A program made the position numbers and the translations under genes. A DNA stretch of 64,000 nt from Gigantopelta aegis (lineage: Eukaryota > Mollusca > Gastropoda > Neomphalida > Peltospiridae), in contig NC_054704.1 in assembly GCF_016097555.1 (NCBI RefSeq), positions 75,042,118-75,106,117 of the forward strand. The letters run 5' to 3'. Below, one piece after another: positions 48,701 through 55,639 of this stretch; the stretch's first letter is position 1, and every line of letters starts with the position of its first letter. The notes beneath the pieces are model-generated. The model saw only the letters and a list, made by a program, of their open reading frames with translations. It did not search any database and was not told where the DNA came from.

Positions 48701-49816
48701 TTTACTGGCACTGTCAACTTGTTATTGTCTGTCTGTGTCCATTATAGTACTTTATTGATATGCTGTTGTTCAAATTGCTCTTCAACTACACCTATAATTA
48801 TGACATACTATTTAGAAAACAAAGCTAGTAACTAAACTAAAATCTCGTCATTTATGTCAAAAATACCATAACATGATGTCATTTGACATAACCAACCAAT
48901 AAACAACGATATTATGTCCATTCCGCTACCAGGTTCCAGCTAAGTTCTAAATTTAACTATAAAAATTATAATGGACGAATTGTCCAAGAACAATTTTTGG
49001 TTGTGGACGAATTGTCTCGAGTTCAACAGAGGACGCATTTTTAGTGGACGAATCGTCTGTGGACGAAATGTCCAGAGGACGAATCATCTGCATACCTATA
49101 AATACAACAAAATGTATTAAAATGCAGAGAATAAAAGAGTTACCTGCCCGATGCTATATAATCTAGGTAGGTAACTGAAAATATAAAACAGAGATTAACA
49201 AAGTGGATCTACACATTAATAATAATTGTATACTCTGTTAAAAATTAGTTTGACATCGACATTTAAAATGTTTTGAAACTTTTAAATAAGTAAACATACT
49301 GTAAAATATGTTTGACACAACACTCATGCAGTTCTTATGTATGTACTAAAAATATGACATGAGCAATAAATCAGGATCCCTATAAATTTGTTAAAATTAC
49401 TGTTTTATGTGCAACCACCGTTAAAACAATTAAACGAATTTGTGTGTTTTCACAATACCAGTACAACAGTTACTTAAGAATTCCATTCCTTCAACCAGTG
49501 AACATTTGCATAACTAACTGATTAATCATATGAATAAGTCAATAACATTTTAAAACATGTACTAAATAAATGTAACATAATATCTTTTATGCATACTAAG
49601 TTACTTACATGTATATATATTTAGAAAACATGTATATATACCTCTCCGCAGTCCAAATGGACCTCCAAATTGTTTATCACAGCCAATCACATTATCTCTT
49701 ATATAATTCAAAAGTTTTTGTTTGTTGTCTTTGGAACATGATTCTATGACATCTTCTGTGATTGGTTTGTTAGCTTGAGGAAGCGAGTAGAAAACACGGT
49801 CAGCTGGCTTGGTCAT
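23382..49816 (-). CDS. Gene A: cysteine-desulfurase-like (class V PLP) - TtcA-like PP-loop fusion protein, 25 exons, 1,140 aa
   Basis: Exons in coding order: 49642-49816, 49144-49174, 46514-46630, 44863-44980, 44295-44360, 43563-43628, 42136-42317, 41408-41484, 41098-41171, 39817-39974, 38819-39023, 38621-38682, 37620-37679, 37099-37210, 35956-36003, 34855-34962, 33484-33528, 30848-31777, 30460-30582, 29122-29239, 28473-28626, 27646-27708, 27311-27383, 26602-26655, 23382-23585. All introns are GT/AG, phases match at every junction, and the total is 3,423 nt including a TGA stop. The start is the first in-frame ATG (MTKPADR) in the first coding exon. Seen: PLP-fold motifs GSGTTGA (about 127-133), FWDYA (Asp234), SPHKFIGG (Lys269) and RGGCACAG (Cys415/Cys417), then the PP-loop motif SGGKDS (897-902), CSFC (975-978) and NCPACF (1065-1068). 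Known: cysteine desulfurases supply sulfur to TtcA-type ATPases, which thiolate tRNA. Inference: one chain does both. No targeting signal is evident. Exon calls are firm; the biochemical role is inferred. Confidence 0.9.
23594..24505. repeat. ~64-bp minisatellite beside the gene A exon 25 acceptor, about 14 copies
   Basis: The unit is AATAAACATACAGTAGAATA, TAAATTACATTCTATCTTTA, then CTAACCCGAGTTTGTCACTT. It starts 8 bp from the exon 25 boundary. The last units are shortened. Whether the exon edge itself seeded the unit is unclear. Confidence 0.92.
24771..24790. repeat. Perfect 20-bp palindrome
   Basis: TGGGTATGGCGCCATACCCA equals its own reverse complement with no spacer. It lies in gene A intron 24. 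No element boundaries are visible around it. Confidence 0.9.
25140..25421 (-). mobile_element. SINE (family 3 head) with ~11-bp target duplication
   Basis: Minus-strand head TTTAGCTCAGTCAGTTGAGT is a strong tRNA A box. The body keeps GCAAGGGGTCTTTTATATGC and the tail TTTGTTTAACGACACCACTA. Flanks AAACTAATACAA and AAACTAATGCAA form the duplication. Confidence 0.85.
25490..26579 (+). mobile_element. 1.1-kb retroposon (probable non-LTR element or derivative)
   Basis: Flanked by an 11-bp direct repeat TTAACAAATGC (about 25479-25489 and 26580-26590). The 3' end is GATGGGCGTGTTCGAAACCC, then GGGCACGTTAAACTAGTT and an (ATC)n tail. The interior is GC-richer than its surroundings, with a poly-T and a poly-C tract. 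I saw no reverse transcriptase, so it is either 5'-truncated or a non-autonomous relative. It sits in gene A intron 24. Confidence 0.75.
26458..26475. repeat. Poly-C tract
   Basis: 18 C in a row inside the 3' part of the retroposon at 25490-26579. Confidence 0.85.
26727..26998. repeat. 84-91-bp tandem repeat, 3 copies
   Basis: The unit starts CAGTGTACATGTACTCACAG and includes TTTGTGAGAAACTGAAGCAC and GAGTCAGAGTAATTGATGGG. The copies are nearly identical, so the array is young. Gene A intron 23. Confidence 0.92.
27900..28415. repeat. ~55-60-bp degenerate minisatellite, about 9 copies
   Basis: The unit contains GATCACATTCTGGGAGTTTG, AAATCACACAAACACAAGC and AAGAGGTCTGT. Gene A intron 21. The many open frames it creates on both strands are repeat artefacts. 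Confidence 0.88.
29240..29815. repeat. 48-bp minisatellite grown from the gene A exon 20 acceptor junction, about 12 copies
   Basis: The minus-strand unit is TTATTGTACTGTTTCATCAT, CAG, then GGCGTGAGTTTTGAGTTTGG. It is the last ~28 nt of the intron plus the first ~20 nt of exon 20. Each unit keeps an acceptor-like CAG. With a 48-nt period the exon 20 frame stays open upstream through about nine units. One short unit near 29,645 breaks the register. Confidence 0.95.
29892..30067. mobile_element. Pogo/Tigger-type MITE with TA duplication
   Basis: Left end CAGGGAAACCTCTCAAAACT and right end TTTGAGGGGTTTCACTG are inverted, flanked by TA. The interior repeats CTCTTTAAACCGGA and CTCTCTAAACCGGA type motifs. 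Non-coding. Confidence 0.8.
30675..30704. repeat. (GACA)n microsatellite
   Basis: About seven perfect tetranucleotide units, continuing imperfectly to about 30,755. Gene A intron 18. Confidence 0.9.
30770..30789. repeat. Poly-C tract close to the exon 18 donor
   Basis: 20 C on the plus strand, that is a G20 run in the gene A transcript, about 58 nt past the exon 18 donor. Confidence 0.85.
30860..31690 (-). other. Gene A linker: acidic, Ser/Cys-containing repeat region between the two enzyme domains
   Basis: Exon 18 (930 nt, far longer than any other exon) encodes about 270 residues of low-complexity, probably disordered sequence after the RWFVLPSEA segment. Around 31,090-31,320 it holds about four degenerate copies of a roughly 21-residue unit. 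Each copy begins with a C-S-S/T core and contains E-N/Q-S-G-K/R-T-E-D, followed by lysines and a further Cys. The region then leads through a Cys-rich stretch ([12 protein letters not shown]) into the PP-loop domain. I do not recognise a fold. A flexible tether, possibly with sulfur-carrying cysteines, is one reading; simple repeat expansion is the alternative. Confidence 0.7.
31778..32315. repeat. Degenerate minisatellite from the gene A exon 18 acceptor junction
   Basis: Seven to nine diverged copies of TAGTCTGAAACATTCAGTAA followed by AACATTTTATAATCAAACAA. The first copy is the real exon 18 acceptor (minus GAATGTTTCAG before ACTAGAG). Several copies keep a TTTCAGACT-like acceptor. Confidence 0.8.
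32728..33312. mobile_element. Inverted-repeat DNA element with CG-rich inner ends
   Basis: Left TACTGTAAACTGTATT and right CACGGTTTACAGTA are inverted. TTCGCGAA-rich segments sit inside both ends. The interior also holds a direct duplicate of CGATTAGTCGCCATC (33056 and 33096). Non-coding. Gene A intron 17. Confidence 0.65.
33690..33830. repeat. 21-bp tandem repeat, about 7 copies
   Basis: Unit GAACTGATAAGGAAGATATAT, near-perfect, in frame across a small plus-strand ORF that has no gene context. Gene A intron 16. Confidence 0.92.
34399..34831. mobile_element. Pogo-type MITE split by a nested hAT-like element (34454-34745)
   Basis: The outer ends, CATTGACACCTCTCAAAAGT and CTAAAGCCGGTTTAGAGGGG, match the 29.9 kb MITE family. 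The inner insertion begins CAGGGATGTGAGAG, ends TTTCACATCCCTG, and is flanked by AAAACC. It is 292 bp and non-coding. Confidence 0.7.
35127..35194 (+). mobile_element. SINE tail only, with target duplication
   Basis: The segment GACCGACGCCATAAAATTGT ... GTCGTTAAAATAAAATATTT is the SINE 3' end, flanked by CTATGGATGA on both sides. It is an extreme 5' truncation. Confidence 0.75.
36065..36417 (+). mobile_element. CAGGGCTTCTAGA-family MITE, copy 1
   Basis: Left CAGGGCTTCTAGATTATGGT, right TTCTAGAAACCCTG. The interior shares the CCATGCCCGATGGCTA and GATCCCATGGCTAGTG blocks with copies at 45859, 50511 and 56192. Gene A intron 14. Confidence 0.85.
37350..37365. repeat. Poly-C tract in gene A intron 13
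   Basis: 16 consecutive C on the plus strand. Confidence 0.85.
37780..38355 (-). mobile_element. Composite SINE cluster (nested families 1 and 2)
   Basis: From left: a family tail/body ending near 37,910; a family 1 copy with full tRNA-like head (about 37,915-38,185, minus, ending CCACCGAGGC); then body and head of a family 2 copy ending TTTACCACTGGGCTACATCC. The arrangement suggests one SINE inserted into another. Gene A intron 12. Confidence 0.75.
39024..39160. repeat. Extra copy of the exon 11 acceptor junction in gene A
   Basis: 39,079-39,150 repeats the exon 11 edge (AAGATTCTTACAGTTCTGCC ... CTTTACTGAAATACAATACA), matching the duplication seen at the same place in gene B. Confidence 0.75.
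39346..39816. repeat. ~41-bp minisatellite grown from the gene A exon 10 donor junction, about 12 copies
   Basis: Unit TTGAAGAGAAACTCTTCTCT, CTCCATGATGGTGTCACTTAC. It is the final ~33 nt of exon 10 plus the first intron bases. Most units keep the GTAAGT donor. The 41-nt period is not a multiple of three. Confidence 0.94.
40040..40990. repeat. ~66-bp minisatellite, about 14 copies, in gene A intron 9
   Basis: Unit GTTTGTAAAACCTGTAACAC, TTGGCTTGTAAGCCCTCTAA, then TACAATTGGTATGCCCTGTAATAGGCA split in two halves. Very homogeneous, so recently expanded. No splice junction is recognisable in the unit. Confidence 0.94.
42640..43480. other. Unassigned intronic block with a 144-codon plus-strand ORF
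   Basis: The ORF at 42717-43151 has no recognisable domain; it contains a Cys-rich TTCCHCCQ stretch. It lies antisense inside gene A intron 6. Sequence texture differs from the surrounding intron, suggesting an unidentified mobile element, but I found no terminal repeats. Confidence 0.3.
43999..44066 (-). mobile_element. Short SINE-tail insertion with 13-bp target duplication
   Basis: GATCCTCAAATGC occurs on both sides. Between them lie GTTTAACAACACC and ATCGGCTATTGGATGTCC, the reverse of the SINE 3' end. Confidence 0.75.
45070..46513. repeat. Exon 3 donor-derived minisatellite of gene A (50-bp relics and a 36-37-bp subarray)
   Basis: 45,070-45,370 and 46,195-46,513 hold diverged TATACTAACCTCRCCTCATG / CAGTGTTGTCTGTAGTGAAG units like those of gene B. 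45,370-45,857 is a homogeneous subarray of about 13 units GTTGTCTGTAGTTTAAGTCA, TCTTGTGACTCTACAGT. A MITE (45859-46187) interrupts it. Confidence 0.9.
45859..46187 (-). mobile_element. CAGGGCTTCTAGA-family MITE, copy 2, with 7-bp target duplication
   Basis: It inserted into the exon 3 donor-derived minisatellite of gene A. TCTGTAT flanks both ends (45852-45858, 46188-46194), so it is younger than the array. Confidence 0.88.
46947..48489. mobile_element. 1.54-kb inverted-repeat DNA element with an unassigned 140-codon ORF
   Basis: The ends CAGGGCTCACCC and GCGCAAGCCCTG are a short imperfect inverted repeat flanked by AATTT. Near both ends there are several TTAGCCAAA / TTTTATTAGCCA motifs in opposite orientation. 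A minus-strand ORF (47817-48239) shows no recognised domain. Gene A intron 2. Confidence 0.6.
48521..49090. mobile_element. Inverted-repeat element with GGACGAAATGTCC-type ends
   Basis: The left CAGACGGTTCATCCTCTGGA and TTTCGTCCA are mirrored by TGGACGAAATGTCCAGAGGA and CGAATCATCTG over about 45 bp. The motif ACGAATTGTC/GACAATTTCGTC repeats inside. Non-coding, 31 bp from the previous element. Confidence 0.8.
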
Positions 49817-49849
49817 TGTTTAGCTCACTGCTTTCAACCAGACAAGTTT
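49817..49849 (-). other. 5' untranslated part of gene A coding exon 1 with upstream acceptor
   Basis: On the minus strand, TTTTATAG ends just before position 49849 and 33 nt of leader precede the ATG. An acceptor here means at least one more untranslated exon lies upstream (higher coordinate). I could not locate it with confidence. Confidence 0.5.
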
Positions 49850-50510
49850 CTATAAAACATAAAACATGCTATAAAATAATAAAAATTTAGCAACGAGGAA
49901 CATGCAGGCTGGATATACTTGTTAAAAGTTAACATGACTAAATTTGCAGAAATATATAGTCAGTTGACAGTGCAACAGACCAAAATACATCAGTTACCAG
50001 TTCACCTGACAACACAACTAAATATATACAGTCAATTGACAGTCCATATGACAACTGATACAGGAAGAGTTAGGCCTACTTGACAGATTGACCAACAATG
50101 CCAAAATATAAACTGAATTAACTGACAGCTGTCCATCTCCTACAATATAGAAATTACAATAGTATATGTGTAGTAGGCTGCAAATTTAGCAGGATTCTGT
50201 GCTTCCATGAATCATAGATTTGAGGTCAAAAATGCACGATTATGAGACAGAGAATTTCTAGAATATCTGTATTAAATAATGGTGGAGTCTACCCCAAAAA
50301 TCCCTAAATTCTATGCATGTATATTGTATATTCAGGAGGGTGTAAAGTTTTATCTTGATCAATTTATATTATTTATAAATGTTCCAAAAATGGATTATAG
50401 GCCTAATCGAAAACTGATTGGTTAGTCTCTACTACATAAATGTATAATGTGATGATCGATTATAAAAATCCATAATTTATTGTCATGGAAAATGTAATCC
50501 CCAATTGTTC

Positions 50511-50854
50511 CAGGATTTCTAGAATTCTGTTAAAATCCACTAGCCATGGGATCAGTGATTTAAAAAATTTACTAGCCACAATTAAAATTCAATAGCCCTA
50601 CTTTACTTTAAGTTAATACAATTGTACTAAACAATAGTAATAATCAGATATGGAGATGGAGCTTAAAACACTAACATTGGGGGGTTGGGGTGGGGGCAGG
50701 CTATAATTTATATTTACAAAATAGACTTAACTACAACATTTGATTCTTTTTTTTCACTAGCTGTCGGGCATGGCAATATTAGTTATTTACTAGCCCAACA
50801 TTGAATATTACTAGCCATGGGAGTGGAGCTACCATAATCTAGAATTTTGCCCTG
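50511..50854 (-). mobile_element. CAGGGCTTCTAGA-family MITE, copy 3, with 7-bp target duplication
   Basis: ATTGTTC flanks both ends (50504-50510, 50855-50861). The terminal repeats are slightly decayed (CAGGATTTCTAGAATTC). Upstream of gene A. Confidence 0.85.
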
Positions 50855-50899
50855 ATTGTTCACCAAGTAACAAGTTTAGATGATGGGATTGATGTAAAT

Positions 50900-51670
50900 A
50901 TCTTGGTACACACCCATATACAAACACATACACACTAAAACAATCATTAAATTAAATAAAAATAGTAGTTATTAAATGTAAAATTAGCGATTTTGCTGGG
51001 TTTATCCCGGTGACTACGATGCATAGTACTTTTATAATTGTATTTACAAACAATTTCCAACATATTACCACATGATTCATTGATTGTGTAACACTGTAAT
51101 CGAAAGTTGATCGATTGTTGCAAACCAATTCTAAATGTTCATTAAAATCCGATATGTTTACAATAGTATTATAATAAACTGATCGCAAGCGTTCGCCCTC
51201 CTGAACCTCTTTTCTTTTGGATCGTGTATTGCAGTAACATTTTGCAGTAATCACTTAAATCCATGAAATGAAAAAAACAATACACACCACCAAAACAAGA
51301 TTAATAGACTGTTATCTCTTCGTGACCCAGTTACATCATTCCATATGAACAGCGGAACGCGCGTAGATTGCAGTGTATAAACATTTGTAGGAATTTCGTT
51401 TGAGACCAACAATCGAGTACAGCTCCAGTTTTGTATTAATATGTACGTGACAGTAAAAAATAACGTAGTATTTAGCAAGTTTAGTGTGCTACTAAACAAG
51501 AATTTACCACAAAGTGTGTATGTTCCTAAAATCCAATGCCCGTAATCATTAAATGACGCTTATTATACCCACTGAATCAAACTTCGATGGATACTCAAAT
51601 TCGTTTTTGGATAATCTTGAGATAGTTCATTAAAATAAAATTGTGTGTATGTCGAGGTTTATTTTAATGA
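50900..51670. other. Intergenic segment without a recognised feature
   Basis: Two overlapping small minus-strand ORFs (50952-51254, 51251-51499) have no recognised domain. The segment may contain the untranslated first exon or promoter of gene A, but I found no convincing splice donor or core promoter motif. Confidence 0.3.
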
Positions 51671-51678
51671 ACTAAATG

Positions 51679-51802
<124 letters not shown>

Positions 51803-52058
51803 GCATGTAGTTTACCATTTTTTGTTGGTGTAAACTCCTCAAGAACTGAAGTCAACACATTATCAAGGGAGTCAAACTAGACAAATGTAATTTTTTAAAT
51901 GCAAGCCCTAAATATTCATAGGTAGAATCTAGTACATCAACTAGGGCAGGATCTAGATCTGTTAATAAAGCACTCATCTGAGGTGAGCTTGGTCAAATTT
52001 AGTAGCTTTAAAGGAATGCTCGCACTAGGCTTTTGGTCTGCTATGCATATTCAATGAT

Positions 52059-52875
52059 ACTGTATAATACTTTATTTTCGCGTGGAATTTATTTTCGCGT
52101 GTGAATGAAATTCGTGAAAATATATTCCACGCGAAAATAAACTTTTTATAAAGGCCCCCCCCCCCCCCCCCTCAAAATGTAGTATCGTTCAACTATACCA
52201 CATTAGTAGTAACAAAGCGGTGCTCCCTCCTGTCACGGAACAAACTACAAAACACAAACAGTTTTATGCTGTTTTCCTTCGCATGTGCTAGCGATCAGTT
52301 CATCGGACAGAGTCTACACGTGTTCAACGACGGAAGTAAACATGCATTATCACAGTATATTAAAAATGTGGAAGTGAAAAAATTCGGACTGGGCTATGTT
52401 CAGATGTTTCATAATTTTATTTTTATTTTTGGCCTGTTAGCCAATCACAAACCGTTTTGAACTAGTATTTAGACGGCAATAAATATTGTTTCAATCAAAC
52501 TTAAGTTACTGAGTACTAGTAGCTTGTGCCTTTAAATTTCGTTTTGTTTGTTTTTGTTTTTATAACAATTATAAGGATTAAGAAAAACTGTACGCGGTAA
52601 GCACTTTCTGTAAACAATAAAGTCTTGATTGGTTAAAGTAGGAAAACTATTGTTTTATGTGTATAGCACTCGTGTGTACATGTAGTATTAGTTCTACAGA
52701 TTAGCATAACAACCAGCAAAACTAAGTTCCATTTTTAAAACAAAATTATTGTCATCTGTACTTCGTTTTTTTATTGATGGGGGTTGGGAGATTCGCGAAA
52801 ATAAATGTTTGCGAATTGACCCATTTTCATTAAATCGCGAAAATTTGATCCCACGAAAATAAAGTATTTTACAGT
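52059..52875. mobile_element. Inverted-repeat DNA element (TATTTTCGCG ends)
   Basis: CTGTATAATACTTTATTTTC at the left is mirrored by GAAAATAAAGTATTTTACAG at the right. Additional TTCGCGAAAATA motifs lie inside. A poly-C tract is at 52155-52171. No recognised protein. Confidence 0.7.
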
Positions 52876-52954
52876 GCATCATGCACATCATTGCTTAATA
52901 TCAACAAGTATATTATTTAATTTAATTAATGAAACAGTTAAATTATTATATATT

Positions 52955-53838
52955 ATACCGTATAACCGTAAATTTTCGAGGATTTTTATTTTCGTGGGTT
53001 TCGAGGGTAAGTAGTCCGCATCAAAAATATAAATCCTTGAAAATATTTGAAAAAATCAACAAATTCTAACTCAAATATTTATTGTGAAAACCATAACACA
53101 CTAACAATTTACTGGAACATTTTATTTCCTGTCATGCGCAGTCCACCGGATACGACAAGAGAATAGTATAGTCAAAACAACAAGTTAGAATTTTTAAAAA
53201 GTTATTGCATGAATCTCACTGTTTGTAGAATATAATGAAATATTTTTAAATTTCGTATATTGTTTTTGTCCATGTCCGCCCGCACTGCATCAGAGATTCT
53301 GGGGTGGATGAATGCAGATTTCAACATTTCCTGGCATATTTTTAATACTTTCATAATCCACCTTGCATGAATTTGTTTTATCGCCGAAGTACGCATTTCG
53401 ATCTTGATGTCCGTTACAACTTCGCCGTGTTTCATAGCCAGGGAAACCCGCTTTGAATACCACGTGGTAAAATTAGACTTCATGGCATCCTTAAGTGCTT
53501 TGTTCACACATACATCGTAATTGGCTTTACACAAAATCAAAGACTGTGATCAGTTGTCTGTCGAATAGCATACCGGGTATCACAGTGGCCAATTAGGCTA
53601 CAGGTGACTGTTCTATTGTTTAACTTTACACGTCGGTAGTATCGAACAACTGGCAGCCAAAGTGAAACTGTAATCAACAATAGCAAGTATTCTCCTCGCA
53701 ACTAGACTTGCTAAAACTCGAAAATAAAATTACTTTAAATTTAGATTTGGCAAACAACGAAAATAAGAAACCTTGAAATGTTTTTATACCCCAAACCACA
53801 AAAAATTAAGACCACGAAAATTTCCGGTTATACGATAT
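52955..53838. mobile_element. Inverted-repeat element with pogo-like transposase remnant
   Basis: The left ATACCGTATAACCGTAAATT mirrors TTTCCGGTTATACGATAT at the right. A minus-strand ORF (53202-53540, 112 aa) contains NKALKDAMKSNFTTWYSK, resembling the NKPLK-type segment near the end of pogo/Tigger DDE transposases. No DDE core is seen, so it is non-autonomous. Confidence 0.6.
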
Positions 53839-54309
53839 ATATAACAGGCACAGCCATTTTTAGCCTGAGTATTCTGACTGTAAGAGAGCTAGACAGTTAT
53901 ATGCTCTCATTACTCGGAGTACTCGGGCTAAGCCATTTTGTTCCATCCCAGTGAATACGTACGCCCTCTGGTGAACTGGTGGTTACGTAATATTTAACGG
54001 GTCACATCAGGAATTAGTCTTGGAACTGAAGAAACAAACTTTCCTGATTTAAATTGAGGGATTATGAAACAGGCATGCATCACAATATTTTGTAATAATA
54101 TCTATCCCAGTAAGCCAGCAATAAATATAAAATATATTATTTTTTAATACAAAACAAACCACCATTGTCAAATATGCTACAAAACAAGTCAAAATAAGTC
54201 TATCATGTTTTGTCCATTTATTAACCTACGTACTGAAATGATAAACAGTGTTTTCTTAGTTAATTGGTCTATTATTTTACTTGCCTCCACCTGTGATTCC
54301 TGATTGGCA

Positions 54310-54700
54310 GGTACCGGCCTCGGTGGTGTCATGGCAGGCCATCGGTCTACAGGCTGGTAGGTACTGGGTTCGGATCCCAGTTGAGTCATGGGATTTTTAA
54401 TCCAGAGACCGACTCCAAACCCTGAGTGAGTGCTCCGCAAGGCTCAATGGGTAGGTGTAAACCACTTGCACTGACCAGTGATCCATAACTGGTTCAACAA
54501 AGGCCATGGTTTGTGCTATCCTGCCTGTGGGAAGTGCAAATAAAAGATCCCTTGCTGCTAATCGGAAGAGTAGCCCATGTAGTGGCGACAGTGGGTTTCC
54601 TCTCAAAATCTGTGTGGTCCTTAACCATATGTCTGACGCCATATAACCATAAATAAAATGTGTTGAGTGCGTCGTTAAATAAAACATTTCTTTCTTTCTT
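54310..54700 (+). mobile_element. Full-length family 1 SINE with 9-bp target duplication
   Basis: TGATTGGCA flanks both ends (54301-54309, 54701-54709). Complete head, body and a (CTTT)n tail after GTCGTTAAATAAAACATTTC. Confidence 0.92.
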
Positions 54701-55223
54701 TGATTGGCAAGTGTATATTAGGTAGGTAACCGGACAAGGCAATTAATTACCACTGTCTATAGACACAAAAGTATGTATCGGTATTATTAACAACACCGGG
54801 TATTGTGAAATAACCTGCCACCTAAAATGGTAATTAACATTATCAGCCATCATGCTTTATTAATGTAAATAATTCTGTAAAACTCTTGATTAAGTAGACT
54901 TTCCAATCTAAAATCACAGAACTGACCAATTACGTAGTCCCAAAGCAAAGAAAATTATTACTTGGGTATTGTGGTTGGTAGTTTTTGCTCCAACATAGCC
55001 TACCAATAGGTCTAATAATATGCATTTTTTTCTTTGGATTCTTTAAGAGAAAAAAATACCCCATTTTGTTCTGTTAACACAAATTGAAATATATTTAGTT
55101 AAATAGTTTATTATATTATCAAGTCATTTATGTTGTTTTACTTGTCAGGTTGTTCAAAGCGAAGTGCCTTGTATAAATTAAGTTGCGTTTGTTTACACTG
55201 TGCATACAGGAGTTAATAGGAGC

Positions 55224-55639
55224 TGACGTCACTTCCTTCCAAGTACCAAATGTGATGAAAATGAAACAAAATGGCTGCCCCCAGTTACAAGGAATAATCA
55301 TGGGGTTTGTTTTGTGTTAATTCTAAAATTACGTGTTTTTCATTTCTTAAATAGTCAGTATGTGTTGGTGATCTGGGTATGCATCTTTCTAACAGATACG
55401 GCTCATATTGACTGTAGTTCCCCTTTAAAGATGTTCTCTGTCGTACAAATACTGGTAGTGCTACATGTATGCATTAATTTTATATATAATTATACAGTAA
55501 AATGTGACATGTTTCACAGTTAGTCATATATATGTCTTTCTACATTATGACATAATGTTTTGTACTGGAGTTATTTGTGTTTTTCTTTTGTAGATAATAC
55601 CAGTAAAGACAACAGTACAACTTCAAATGATCCTTGGTC
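55224..55639 (+). promoter_or_regulatory. Probable promoter and 5' untranslated exons of the SOCS-box gene
   Basis: A perfect CRE palindrome TGACGTCA lies at 55224-55231, immediately followed by ETS-like CTTCC cores. A YY1-like AAAATGGCTGCC lies at 55268-55279. This cluster is typical of TATA-less transcription starts. A plausible untranslated first exon ends at a GTTTGT donor at 55305, and an acceptor TTTTGTAG ends at 55592, 47 nt before the start codon. The ATGs in this leader open only short upstream ORFs. The transcription start itself is inferred. Confidence 0.5.

Larger units (their letters stand above)
31680..49816 (-). other. Gene A N-terminal domain: class V aminotransferase / cysteine-desulfurase fold (aa 1 to about 600)
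   Basis: Exons 1-17 and the start of exon 18 read as a continuous PLP-dependent fold. In order: an N-terminal helix region ending [18 protein letters not shown] (strand and loop near the active site); the glycine-rich cofactor loop [33 protein letters not shown], whose Asp should contact the pyridine nitrogen; SPHKFIGG, whose Lys should form the Schiff base; GGGGGTV; the cysteine-rich loop [11 protein letters not shown]; and a C-terminal small domain with [23 protein letters not shown] and RWFVLPSEA (588-596). The CACAG loop sits where group II desulfurases carry the persulfide cysteine. At nearly 600 residues the domain is longer than bacterial SufS (about 400), mostly through C-terminal additions. 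Desulfurase rather than lyase or epimerase activity is an inference. Confidence 0.85.

Noticed and set aside
54189..54742. Several overlapping minus-strand ORFs around 54.2-54.7 kb and 57.4-57.8 kb
   Set aside because: They are antisense readings of two near-identical SINEs.
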